A DNA stretch of 64,000 nucleotides from Rhynochetos jubatus (taxonomy: Eukaryota; Chordata; Aves; Eurypygiformes; Rhynochetidae), in assembly GCA_027574665.1 (NCBI GenBank), contig CM050654.1, forward strand, positions 13,076,142 to 13,140,141, in the 5' to 3' direction. Shown here piece by piece: positions 36,465-49,200 of this stretch (position 1 is its first letter; each line of letters begins with the position of its first letter). Position numbers and translations under genes: made by a program. A model generated the notes under the pieces. It was not told the DNA's origin and searched no databases. It was given only the letters and a program-made list of their open reading frames with translations.

Positions 36465-39400
36465 CTGCAATGGCAGCACAGTTACACCCATAAACAAGCC
36501 GTTTGGATAAAAGCAAGGCCCACGTTCTTAACAGCTCGCTCGTGCTACCTGTGCATATTACTTAGGCACACCAGACGTGGCCAGGAGGAGGGAAGGAGAA
36601 CAACATTTACCTATCAACCTTCCAGGTTAGGGAAATTATATTGCTGATGCAAACACCACCTTTTCTGTCTTTTAGAGCAGCGTCCTCCCAATCAAAATTT
36701 CCCAATTTGATTTTTAGGACATACAAAGCTGCCCATGCAGAGAGCCCAACCTGTTTGGTCAATTAACCTTCAGTACCTCAGCCATCACAACTGTGCTCTC
36801 ATTGAAGAAATGAATGTACTTATTTGAGCTCACTGTCATTTATAAATTATTTACAAAGTGAAAAGTACATCATTTTGGGCACTGAAACCACAGCAAATTG
36901 CTCTAAGTTTTATTTATAAACAGGAAAAAGGAGAAAATAGAATACGTGAAAACAGAATTTTAGCTTTGCAAAAACATGAGAATCACAGTCAAGAGAGAAT
37001 GCTGGTGTCCCTAAGTTAGCATTAGCATTCCTTCCCTCCCCAAGGGCTGAGCACAGGCCAAGGGTCTTCACTGCAACATCCATTCTGTTGGCCAGACACC
37101 AAACAACATCTTTTAAGGTTAATTTTGTTGGTTAAAAGTTAGTATTTCCCAGCAAGAAAATGTACTGTTCTCTTGAGGGACTGTCTCACTGGAGAATTCA
37201 CAATCAGTTCTTTTCTGCATCTGCCATTAAGCAAGTCAGATGAAAACACCCACTCTCTCTCAAAATCACATTTTGTTTCTTCTTCCTTTTTTTCCCCACA
37301 AACAAGCAAAACACAAAGAAATCACTGGGACACAGAGTAGCATTCAAGTAGCCTTGTCTGTTGAATACAACTCACAGCTGGTAAGCGGGAGAGCCCTAGT
37401 CCTACATAGTACCTTATTCTCCTTTACATAAACGGACAAGTTTTCTGGTAAGCTCATCCAAAATTTTATTAATGAGTAACACACACATACAGTGTGTTTC
37501 AATACCACTTTTGTATCTGGAATGGCCCAGGAGTGTGCCTGCAGTCTGTATCAGCAATACATCCGTTAGTCTGAGGTTTAGTTCTTTGCCCTCAACCGAC
37601 CTCAGCACTTTCACTTTCTACAGCCAGCTCACAAACTGTCCTCTAACAGATTTGTTCAGTTAGTGACACTGCACCTCTTACAGCACCAATAATGATATAT
37701 GACTGTTGAAATCTCAACAGGATTTTCTCTTTCAAATTACAAGCCTACTATTTTAAAAGTCATTTAAATGTAATTCACTGCACAGCTACGCAGCTGGGAC
37801 ATGAAGTCAGCAGGAGAATTCATGCATTTGACTCTTAATGAAGAAAGGAAAAGTTAAAGGAGAATATTTAGAATTAAACAGTAAGGGCTGAAAAGTCTAA
37901 GCTAAAAAAATTTTGTCTTTTTAGAAAACACCTACACATTTTGTTTATATCTGCAAATCTGCTGCTCTATCAGATCTGGGATCAAAATGTTAAAATCCTT
38001 ATGGAGAAGTTCTCATTTTACTGCTTTTGAGAGTATGCGCTACACGTCTTTATTAACACAAGTTGTACACGTGCAAGCAGTCCACAGCTATGGTGTAAGC
38101 CTCTGTATTCAGTGTCTCGCTATCCTAAGTTATCCGAGTGAACGCTCTTTACTTTTCAAACCATATAAGACTGAAAGCTGATACGTCCATTAAAAATCCT
38201 GCACGCACACACACTTGAGGGCTGTTGATTCATAAACATCTAAATCCCTAAAGCACACTTGAAAAATCATTAAGACTTAAGTGAAAATTTGTTCATGCTT
38301 TTAATCAATCTATAGAAAGGGTGCAAGAAGATAGCTTCTGAACCCTGTGAAAGCTTCATAATGAAAGATTGATGATAAAACTTAAAACCTGTAGGTGATC
38401 ATTCCAAAAGCAACTCAGCTCACTGGAACTTCAAAATCCACGGAAGCTGCACATTTGTTAGCCTGTGTGATTAAGTAACGCAGCACTGAAAAAGCCTCAA
38501 AACACTGAGTCTGTTTCAAAATGATTAGCAAAAGTAGCAATTACCATATAAAAAAACAAAGGAAAAGGACCATGAGAAGAAAGCTATGTGTGTTTCAAAA
38601 ACACAGAGCGGCCCCTGAAATGGCATCCAAGACTGGTGCCTTCTCCTGCTGCCTCACTACTGCACCTGGGTACGCACTCTGAGGTACCAGAACTGCCGGC
38701 ACAAAGGGAGATGTTGTCTCTTTGTGCACTTGGCCCTCAGATGACGGAGAGTTAAAGATGAGGCACAAACCCATAGAAAGATACAAATTTTCTGTTACGA
38801 CTGTCACTGACAATAAAAATCATGTACTCTGACATATCCAAAAAAAGAAACCAAACACATGGCAATTACTGCATGAGAAAGACTGTGGCTGGGTTTTAAG
38901 GCTGAAGTCTGACCTTTGTTTTCCAACACGGCTTTTTGTATTTTGCCTCATTACAGCATTCACACTCTATCAGATATTCCTTTCAGAGGGTTTCAGCGGA
39001 TGCCAGCAGCTGGGAAGCTCAGCCAACAGCCAAACAATGCCCAAGTTCAGAAGCGAGCCCAGGATTCCTGCCTCCCAGGCTTGGCAAGCGCTGGGACTGT
39101 TACGGAGGTGATTCGAGTCCATCAGTCTCTGGAAGACAACCACACTCTGTCTCTTTTACAACCCCGCCCCTCGCCCCCAGCAGCCAATTCGGTCTGCAGT
39201 TGGCCTTACTGTTAACTAAGTATTAGGAGGATAAAAGTATACAGGGAGGTCCAAATTGGAAAGACAAAAATAATGGTGCAGTTGAAAACAGAGTCCTGCC
39301 TGAGCTGCATTCCTCATAGTTACTGCTGTTGGAGACAGCAACAGAAAAAGTAACACGTGATGCCAGAAGATTTCTAGTTGTCAAGTAGAAGAAATATGGG

Positions 39401-39905
39401 CTAACCCTCCTCTATGCATGAATCAAATGCATTAACAGAAAACCTAACGGATGCCTTGAAATGCAATTAACCACAACAAACTATGTGGTAATACGTGTTG
39501 GATCACACACACATCCACTCCCTTCTGGCACACGCACAGCGTGCACACATCCATACGGATTTATTCCTCTCTATTTCACCGCTTGAAGATGATGTGGCCA
39601 CTGTAGACCATTGTGGACTCTATCCCACTTCAGTCCTGGTCACCCACTCCAGCTGATGGTTGCTCAAGATGACTTGCTACAGTAATATAAAGCATTCCAC
39701 AGGGCAGAAATCAGCCACATCAGGGCTCAAAACCAGCTATAATTGACCCATAAAAGCTGGCTGCCAGTGCAATGCTAAAGGCCCTGCACACAGAAAAGGC
39801 TTTCCCTGTTTGTGTCACCATACTACCTACCAAGGCTTTCAACGGTTCGGCTTCTCCCCCAGCATGTAGTTTACATGCAAAAGCAAGGTAAGGAAACTTA
39901 CTCAC
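36465..39905 (-). other. Intron W3-W4 (3.4 kb)
   Basis: Bounded by gtgagt and attgcag on the minus strand. No CR1, LTR or RNA gene is recognised. It is AT-rich around 37600-38500 and more balanced near 38600-39220. Confidence 0.8.
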
Positions 39906-39976
39906 CTCACTTCTTGAAGCAACTGCTCGATGGAGAGGAGTCAGCCACATATTGTCCTTGGCGTTGACACGGGCGC
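39906..39976 (-). CDS. ANKRD44: ANKRD44 exon W3, ankyrin repeats 2-3
   Basis: 71 bp, entered in phase 1 and left in phase 0. It completes the Gly codon begun in W2 and reads ARVNAKDNMWLTPLHRAVAS then RSE (window residues 55-78). The residues NMW and SRSE are diagnostic for ANKRD44 against ANKRD28, which has SKW and SCSE. Acceptor ccttgcag, donor gtgagt. With W2 it makes exactly 50 codons. Confidence 0.96.
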
Positions 39977-40629
39977 CTGCAAGGGACCAGCAGAGGTTAG
40001 TTCGTGCCTTGGGTGTGACACCGAAAGCCTTGCCCAGCTGCTTTCCCAGCAACAAGAGCTGCGCCCTGCGTGCTACTCGCAGCTCTCCACGTGACTCTCC
40101 GGGCACCCTGTTCACCTTGGAAATGCATTTGCAGGTCCCACATAAGTAAGAGCTGAAGCATGATTCAGAAAGAAAGGAACTGGCTAGGTCAGACTATTGT
40201 CAGGAATAGCTTTGTTTACAGGACAAAAGGGAAGCAAGATTTGTTGTAGGGGATTTCACGTACATGTATGACTAGGAATTTATTTAGATCAACTGACGCA
40301 GTTGGAAAAAAGCAAGTCTTTGCTCAGAGCACTGCTGCTGTCTGCAGACACAATGAAGGGAACGAGCCTTGACAACCGTCTTACTTCCAGCTCCATCAGG
40401 CAGACCACCAAAAGATATAGCCACTTCCCTGCTTTGCAAACCTTCCTGGGGTCAAGAAAACTGGGAATTGCTGGGAAACGCTGAGGTTGAGGAGGAAACT
40501 GGGCACTTACTCCCACAGCTTCTGTGGGTGTCATTCAGCAAACTGAAGGAGTGATGAAGACGATCCGTTTGCTTTCAGTTAGGTTCAGCGCTAACGTGTG
40601 CTCCGACAAAGACAGCTGTGCGAGAGAAT

Positions 40630-40646
40630 GGGGGGGGGGGGGGGGG
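40630..40646 (+). repeat. Uninterrupted G17 homopolymer
   Basis: Seventeen consecutive G on the plus strand between gagagaat and cttgcccc. The pre-mRNA would carry C17. Such a run can form a G-quadruplex on the plus strand and is a common site of sequencing length error. Confidence 0.95.
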
Positions 40647-43089
40647 CTTGCCCCAGAAAAGGAAGAATATTTAACAACTATAGTGGGGCTGGCTGACTGC
40701 AGACAAAAAACCACCAGGATCTCCGGTCTGCAGGTAGCAGTACTGGTCTGAGATGACTAGCACATGCAGAAAAATTTGACAAGCACAAGCGTCATGCACA
40801 TAGCCTGGATGAGCCTCTGAACTTGATGAACAAAGGGATTCTTAAGCTTTATTCTGCACCACAACAAAAGTGTATACCAAAGCCTGCAATTAATAAATCA
40901 CACTCTCTGAATCAGAAGTACTTTCCGAGAGCCGTTTCTCAGGAATATTAAGGTTCTGAATCACAGTGGTTACTGGGAACTGTGCGAGATAATCAGAGAA
41001 GAAACATGTTCTTTCATATTTCCACAAGTTGGGATATAATTTTTTGGCTCCAAGAAAAAGAAAGCCACTTTCATAACTATTGCAACAATTAGAGGTGATC
41101 CTCTGAATTCCCCTCAGAACATGGTACCTGGTGGCACCACCTGCCAGCTGGAAAAAACACCCTTTAGGAAAGACAACAGTTTCAAAGAGTTTTCTAATGA
41201 ACCTGTCCAAGCAAGGAAGCTGTCAGCTCTTGTATCTTCATGAGAAGGCCATTATGGTTGATGCAGGTTGGTGTCCTGCCCGTTACCTACACTGCCCGAG
41301 GCTCTAGAGACGCAGAAGGCAACCTCCTCTACCATCAGGAAGCTGACAGACTCCAAGGCACCTCACATTACACTGATTTGGCCTGGTAGGGGTCTCGAGG
41401 ATACAAATTGCCTAGATGAATTCCTGATGACTGCCACCAAATACCTCTTTTCAGGCTTAGAAATTTATTCTGTATTTGCCTTATGTTCTTCAGTAAGGTT
41501 TCTTTTGGTTTATTTCTACCCATTCACTAACTCCTACAAGCAGATGGTTGCAAATCAGAATGGTTTGTGTGGAGTAGCAGAGTGTGACAAACATGCATTC
41601 CTCAGTATTCAACAACTCCAGTGGCTTTGGTGAATATGAAGATGATGAGAAAACCTAGGGAAGTGTCCCCATCAGCAGCTATTCATGCCTTCCACTGATC
41701 CACTTACTCTCTGAGAAACTGAAATAGGTGCCAAGAAAACTGGTAAAGAAAACAAGAAAAGCAAAACAATACTAGTATAATAAAATACTACAGAGCATGC
41801 TATCAGCCTTTCCTTCCTCAGCTGTTTTCCACATCCCTTACCTTTTTGTGTTTTGGGGCTCTTCATGTGACCAAGTGAAATTGCTCTTACATATATAATT
41901 CAATATATCAGCTGAATACGTTTGTGATTTGTGTTTTTAGAAAGCTGCACAATTCAACTGCTGCTTGTTAAAGGAACTGCTGTTGTACACTTATTGAGGT
42001 GCATGTTTTCTGGAGAGACATTGTAAAATGTTTCCCTGAGTACTCCCTATTTCCTTCACCAAAACTCAGCAGTTCCTTGCAGGCAATGGTTAATGACAAT
42101 GAAAAAACTTCACCAGCACAGACGCACTCCTTCAGGTCAGAAAATACCTGCCCTTTCAAAGGAGATCAAGTGGAGGCACCTAGGGAGCAAGGCTCATGTT
42201 TTCAAAGTTGTCCTCTACACTTCACAAACTTAAGTGTCCACCTGTGGCAGCCTGGGGGACAGCTCCTTGAAAGCACCGAGTAACACAGAAACCCAGCTCT
42301 AAAGACTAAGTGCTCTGCAACATGCTGAGGCACCTAAAATGAGCTGTGTCCAAAAATCAGAAGTTACATTTTCAAGGGCATCCCACAACACTTCCTCAAA
42401 GTCACCCAGAAATTCAGTGTCCCTCCATTCACTCTGGACCAAGTACCTTAACCATGCTTCAGTGCACTTCCCACAATACTCTGTGAATTGATCTGCGTAT
42501 TTGTAAGGACAAAGAGGGCTGATAACACAAATTGGTGTATATGGTGTCCTTCACAGTACAATCTTCCTTGAAAAGATAAGCCGCTTTAAAGATTTCCCTT
42601 AACCTCCTTTCAGGTAGCCACAGTCCCCACCTGATCCATAAAATATCCACTGAAAAAAACCCTCTCCATGGAAAAGCCTTTTCTCTGCCCCATCCTCTGC
42701 ACTCTGTCCTTGGGTGGGCTCGTACCCATGGGCCTGAAGGAAAGGCTTGGCTGTTGGATTTGCTGTGAGGCGGGACTAGACAGCATAACATATAATGTTA
42801 CAGATAAAATCAACAGAGAGGAAACTTTATGTAATCCACTCTTGTTTAACATGGCTGGTTTGTAATCTTTGCCCTCTTCCACTCTCAAATTTTTCTGCCA
42901 AAAGAGGAAATAAAACTGAAATTGCCTCTGTCTCTGCGATCTGAAATAAACAACCCAATGCTGGCTTTCAGGAATTAAGTTAACATCTCCTCATCCTAAC
43001 CAAAGTACAGTTTTCCATCCAGCATGTCTGCCAAATCCACAGGTCTCTAATAATTAGATTCTGCAGTCTAAATATAACGGCTTATATGA

Positions 43090-43288
43090 AATTGGTAACA
43101 GGTTTAAATTGAAAGTGGGGAGATTTAGATTAGATATCAGGAAAGAAATTCTTCCTGGAGAGGATGGTAAGGCACTGGGACAGGTTGCCCAGAGAAGCTG
43201 TGGGTGCCCCATCCCTGGATGTGTTCAAGGCCAGGCTGGATGGGGCCTGGAGCAACCTGGTCTAGTGGAGGGTGTCCCTGCCCATGGC
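43090..43288 (+). mobile_element. CR1 LINE 3' fragment (sense, truncated at catggca)
   Basis: The plus strand reads gggagatttagattagatat, then agaaattcttcctggagagg, gggacaggttgcccagagaa, aaggccaggctggatggggc and gtgtccctgcccatggca. This is the canonical order of the avian CR1 3' part. It stops just before the ggggttggactagatgatct block that should follow. It lies antisense to ANKRD44. Confidence 0.92.
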
Positions 43289-45011
43289 ATGCGCCCCCAG
43301 TGCACAAGCTTCTTGCCAAGCAGCTCAGAGCCTTCAGAAAGAGTAGGGCACGGTAAAATCCTGAGCTCCTTGGTGGGAAACAAGGGGTAAGGGACTGAGC
43401 TCAAAATTACGCTCTCAGGCACCAGATCAAAGCCCAGGAGGGGAAGAGGCACTGGCACAAATGAAAATGGAGCTTGTTCTTGCGCAGACAGCTCTTGCAC
43501 ATGCATGACTGTCATCATACAGAGCTTCAGAGATGGTTGCCCTGGTCCTTCTCCCTCTTGACAGAAAGGAGGTGAAGGAGAAGTGCTCAAAGCTCCCTGC
43601 TTTTATGCAGCTTGGAAAAACAAAACCACACAGCACATTTCCCCAGTGTGAACCATATGATTATGGATCAGACCTTCAACTGGTGTAAATCTACCTAGCT
43701 CTGACATTTAATGGGCTGGGTGATTCATACCAGTTGAGGGATCTGGCATTCTGTCTCCTGTATCGATTCCAAACAGCCTCCATTTCAGTGGCTACCTAGA
43801 AAGCCATTTTTGGGCTGTCTCCAACGACCTGGGCAGAAGTTTTATTCATTAGATGCTACATTTATCTGACCTGCCACCAGTTCATGGGCCACAAATCTCA
43901 GAATGTGCACATTTCATTTAATTTCTCTCCTGAGCCCTGTACAAAAGCAATGGGTTGCTACTCCTCCTAGCTTCTACTCAGGCTGAGAATTCTGTTTGAT
44001 GACAACAGCAAGCACTTTTGTGCTTTCTCTCTGTGAAAACGCCCTCTCATTTTAAGTCAGACAACAAAGTTTTTCTGCTTATGTAACTAAATTTTACGGT
44101 CAGGTTAATCTTTTATGATACACTTTACTGAATGAAGAGGTGAAGCAAAGGGAAGGTGCTGCTGTTGTCTTTGGAGCCCAGTTCAGAGAGCTCACAATAA
44201 CAGAGGTGCGTTTAACAACTCATAAATCCGCACCTCAAAACCTCATAAACCTCCAAACCTGCTCTTGGACACAAGTACTGCTGCTCATCATGAGTAATGA
44301 CACTTCAGAGATTAAAGGCCAATGAATAGGTAAAATATGCAACACAAAATTAATTTTGACTCACACTATATGGCTGGGAAAGATCCACACAGCTCCTGCA
44401 GGCTGAACCCCAGCACAGCCCCACTGACACAAAGTCCAATTTTTAAAAGCCCACATTGTAGGTATTTCACACTCACTTGGATATAGAAGAAAAAACCCCA
44501 AGGTATATCACCTGCATTTTATGGTGTAAACCAGACAAAACCCTATAGCGGGTGGATGACATATTGGCAGTGAGGTGTTGGAACTAAGTATCCCAGAAGA
44601 ACACTAGAAAGCCTCCTTCCCTCATCAGGAACATGGCAGAAGAAAAGAATGTTCACCAGGACATTTTTTGATCCTACTGGGATTCAGGGGAGAAATGGGC
44701 AGCATGGCTCCACTTTTCTCCTTGTGTGCATATTGCCTGTGCGTTACCTGGCAAACTTGAAAAAAGACATTGCCCCTGGAATCTTCTAACCCCACAATGG
44801 AACAACAGTGTGTGACAAACACCACACACCACAACAACACATGCACAGGTGAAGTTTATTAACCTTTACCTCCCAGTGCAGAAAATCACATTTGCATTTC
44901 GCATATCGAAAACCCACCCAAGCATAACCAGTCAGCGGAGGAATGTTCATTTAAATCATTCTGCTGGCATCAGGGTTAGAGCAGAAAGATCTGATGTACG
45001 ATGTATCCACA

Positions 45012-45068
45012 TTGTCCAGTTCCTTAATGAGGGTAACAACCAGTTACCCTCATTAAGGAACTGGACAA
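45012..45068. repeat. Perfect 26-bp inverted repeat with 5-base loop
   Basis: The left arm spans 45012-45037 (starting ttgtccagttcc, ending gagggtaac). The right arm spans 45043-45068 (starting gttaccctc, ending ggaactggacaa). The loop aacca is at 45038-45042. Every one of the 26 base pairs matches, and pairing stops abruptly at both outer flanks. The arm is not a known transposon terminus to me. Confidence 0.97.
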
Positions 45069-45224
45069 CTCAGAATGTCCCCCAAAATGTACAGAGGAAG
45101 CAATTCTCATTTTCCGCCTTCTCCAGGTGTGGTTGGCCTGGTAATCCGAACGAATACGTTTGTGTGGTCTGCACATGCCCAGTAACAGCCTGATCAAACT
45201 TTGACACTTTTTGGCTGGTGCTCT

Positions 45225-45290
45225 AGGCAGAGGGCTGGACCAGGTAACCTCTAGAAATCCCTTCCAGCCTGAATTACTCTAGGATCCAAG
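45225..45290 (+). mobile_element. CR1 LINE 3'-terminal fragment (sense)
   Basis: The plus strand reads ggcagagggctggaccaggt, then aacctctagaaatcccttcc and agcctgaattactctaggat. This corresponds to the very 3' end of CR1, with a worn copy of its terminal ATTCTATG-type repeat. It begins at about the consensus position where the 43090-43288 fragment ends. Confidence 0.8.
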
Positions 45291-46147
45291 GCTGGAAATG
45301 AGAAGGTGCCTTGCAATCACAGGACTGATAGTTCTAAAATAACTTGCAAAAAGAAAAAAAAAAAAGAAAGGCAGCTTGTTGAAAGAAGCAGGCTAATAAT
45401 TTGTGAGACCAATCATAGAGCAAGGGTGCTTGCAAGGGATTAGACGTTTGTACCATAAGGCTCCTTTCAATCCCACATTCTTAAACCCCCACAAGCTTTT
45501 CTTTACAGCTCTGCAGTTAACAGTGCCTTTGAAATCTGCAAGCACATCCAGGAGTTTGCCATGAATTACGTGTGCTTCTTGAGAGATGGCTGCTGTATGC
45601 TTTGTTCTGACACACTACGAGACTGAATGGAACAACAGTTGGGAAATATTCTTTGATTTTTTGTCTAGATACATCCTACTGCATAGTTTCTATTCTCTGC
45701 ATCAACTTCCTGACTCTTAGAATTACGTTTCTAATGTAAATACCACTTATAATTCATTCAAACTCATTCATAACTTTTTTGCTATTATTCCATGATAAAT
45801 TTTTATTTAACAGAAATTCTTGTCTTGTACTCCAGGACATGAACCCACATCTCAAATATGCACTTCACCAAGTTTCTGAATCCACAAATACTGTCAGTTT
45901 GAATGCTTTAGAAGTTTTTAAAACTAATTGCTTTGTTTATTAATTCTGCCCAGTTACAGTGTATGTTTTATAACTGTATCACCCAATTTAAATATATTTT
46001 CTAAGCCTGCAACAACAGCAACCAGCTCTATGAAAATCAGAAATGGGCACTGCTCAAAACTCACTCATATATGCTTTGCTGGGTATTCCTTGTAGCTTCA
46101 AAATTAGTTAATTTACCAGTTAATAACAGTGGGGAATACGACCTTAC

Positions 46148-46226
46148 CTGACAAAATGAGAAGCTCAATGATGTCTGCATCTCCCAGGAATGATGCAACG
46201 TGAAGAGGAGTTCGTTTCTCAGCATC
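46148..46226 (-). CDS. ANKRD44: ANKRD44 exon W2, ankyrin repeat 2
   Basis: 79 bp, entered in phase 0 and left in phase 1. It reads DAEKRTPLHVASFLGDADII then ELLILS plus the first base of Gly (window residues 29-54 and part of 55). The TPLHVASFLGDADIIELLI core is a textbook ankyrin helix-turn-helix. Acceptor gttttgtag, donor gtaagg. It carries small changes from the remembered human sequence (DSEK to DAEK, AAF to ASF, DAEII to DADII). It is isolated between 6.2 kb and 8.3 kb introns. Confidence 0.95.
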
Positions 46227-49200
46227 CTACAAAACCATAGATCGCCCAGTTACAAAACCTGGTCAGTAACTGCAAGCATTAAAGAGCAATGGATTTACAT
46301 ACAGTGTTTATTTCTCTATGTGTATTTCTGTTTGTAATTAGAAAGGCAATCTCAACTGGTGAAAGAACAAAACTCAAGGTCTGATCAACTCACTTCCACT
46401 CAATAATCCCCAACATTTCTATCACTTGGGTCCACCAGACCTTACAGAGACACAGTCTTCACTCTGACATCCTATTTACAGGTAGATCAAATCAAATCTA
46501 AAATAAGGAAAGATGTCATCCCTGGATCTCTTTCAGAAACACTGTCCACTCTCAGTATTGCAGTGACATAATTCATGTGCTTTAGGGCATCAGACTTTGC
46601 AATGCAGTCTGCATCAGTAATACACCACCGGACTCCTCCGAAGGATATCTCTGGAGAATGGTCTGAAACCTCACACAAGGACAAGATGCAATCCTCTTAG
46701 TCTACAAAAGTTTTTGTACACCATTTAGCCTGGTTGACTACCTCAGCACAAAATGTGTTTGTAAGCCTTGATCGACCTTTAAACACAAATAAAGAAAATA
46801 CTACCAGCCAGGTCTGTACCTTTAAACTTAGAAGAATTGTAATAATCATATACACAGCTTCTGAAATACATTGACTTTCCTTGGATTTCTGTAATTTCAC
46901 CCCTAGGGAGTCACATTTTCAAGATTTTTTTTTTCCTAACCTCAAGGAGTGTAGTACAGTGTTTACAAAAAAAAAAAAAAAAGCAGCTTGATTTTATTGC
47001 TTTATTCAGATGATTCCAGAACACAGGCCTTTAAAACAAACTGCTAAACACTGTAGTATAGACAACAAAAATCGCAAGAGCTTCTATTACTGCTCATCAT
47101 GCTATTTGACCCGTTTCCAGTCCTAAATGTATTTCATTTGTTTCCTAACCACTAATACAAAAAAAGTTCTAAGAGGCTTATCAGTCAAATTATCAAATTA
47201 CAACCTACCAGCATTAAGTACTGTAAGCTGGTAACAGATTCAACACTTCCCGCAGGTGATACCAACACAGAAACCCACTGGTATTTACACTCCCCTGAAA
47301 CGTATCTCTGAGCCTGCCACTCTTAACATGCCCAAGATTTCCATATTACCTATCCTAAGGCTATCTGTGGCAAAAAACATGCTGAGACTGATTGAACATT
47401 TGTACAAAACCAGAATTGGTTTTATTTATCTTTTACCTTGTTTGTTTTAATGCATGAACCGCTCTTTAGTACAATGTAGGATCTGTAATAGCTATCGTAC
47501 CTCTCTGATAAACTTTGCAGCAGTTTCTTGCAACACAGCCAAGTTTGGCAACAGACCAGAGTAGACTGAAGTTGAAGGCTAATGATACAAGACCAAGCAA
47601 TTTTCTCTATCAAGGAACCAAGGATATTTCAGTGCTTTGCTGACTATACTAAACTGTAAATCCGATGAATGTACGAGAGGAGGAAAGGACATGAAACACA
47701 AAGTAGAAGTTTATCCTTCTGTAATAGGAATAACTGTCTGTAAGTATTCTCAGCCTTCACTTTTATAAATCAATGCAAAATCCTACTCAATTAAGTGAGA
47801 ATCAAGCCTGCAGAGAAAGATGGGCTTAGTCACGCAACTGAACTTAGCCTTAATTTCTCCAAAATGAAAGAAACTTAGAAGTTCTCCATTTATCACAAGC
47901 CGGACAATTCAGAGTTCACCCTCACATGAACTAGCAGGTGACAAAACCCAACGTGCGGTGTAGGAAATGAAATGCACACACAAGAGCCCTACGAGCAAGG
48001 TTTTCCGGAGTCTGGCGGGGAGCGGTCTGCACACAACGCCTGCAGCTGAGCGTGCAGTTGAGCAACTCAACGGAGGAACATCCTCAAGTTCCTGTTTACG
48101 CTCTGCACAAGGCTGATGCAGAAACAGAGGCGCTGGGGCACCTGCCTATCGGTCCAATCACACTCGTGGTCCTCAAAGCCGTGTGCCGCTTCAGCGATAT
48201 TTACACAGCTCCCTGGCTTTGCATCTGGCCCACGCGCTAACGTCTGTCAGGCTGCTGATGTCCTCCTGGCATGGTGGTAGTAAGAGGAGTACACATAACT
48301 AAATTAATAATGATCTAAAGAATGAAGGCTACCAACAGAGAGGGGAATTAAAAGGAAACTTGTCATTTCAGGGAAAGGTCTGGCCGTACCCTAGACCTGA
48401 ACATACATCACTGTCAAGGCAAGGGTAGGAGGTGGGGGAAGAAATGATAACAGCATTACAAACAGCATTAACACAAATAATCAGAGCTGCTTCAAGTGCA
48501 GTTCTCAGAGGAACAAAAGGTCGGTAAGAGACAGTAGATAAGCTAAACAATGGCTAGAAAATCATGCTGAGATGAGATAAACACTCTCTCCCCAAAACTG
48601 TATTAGTGACGTATCAATTCACAGAAAAGATGATGCGGCACATTAATGTTATCTGTACACATCCTTTTTAAAAAGTACAAATAAAGGAAATTAAAAATTT
48701 AACAATCCAGGACAGAAGGCCTCAGCAAGAAAAACACTCAACACATGCTTGAACTGTTCAAGTGATCTCAGTGACACTGATAAGGCCCTTCACAGGCTTT
48801 GGTTAGGCTAGTCCTTAAGTGCTTTATTGGATCAGAGCCCTAGAGTACGAGAAGATTAGCAGAACAGTGACTCACAGGAATCACAGCAGCATGTGTAAAA
48901 TACTCAGGCACATTAAGGAGGCAGCCAACAATTTCTACATCTCAAAGGAGATAACAGATTTGAACTTTTGCATCAGCTGCCGCTGTCCAGATCTGATGAT
49001 GTTTGGGACGGAGTTATTTACTATTAAGATATAAGTGCAACTGCTACAGCAAATAAATGTCTGTATCCTCTTTTTGTCGCCAAACTGCCTGAGCAGCCAA
49101 CAGGAGCAGTTCAGAAAGGAAGGAGTTAATGTGCCACAGAAAACAAGTTAATGAGGTTTCACTGGTAAGAAGAGTTTGGGTTCCCACCCTTTCAAGCCCC

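Larger units (their letters stand above)
39977..46147 (-). other. Intron W2-W3 (6.2 kb)
   Basis: Contains a 17-base G run (40630-40646), two sense-oriented CR1 pieces (43090-43288 and 45225-45290) and a perfect 26-bp inverted repeat (45012-45068). No exon is missing between W2 and W3. Confidence 0.85.

Noticed and set aside
46967-46982. A16 run as a possible retroposed poly(A) tail
   Set aside because: The sequence before it does not resemble a processed transcript, SINE or LINE end, and no target-site duplication is evident.
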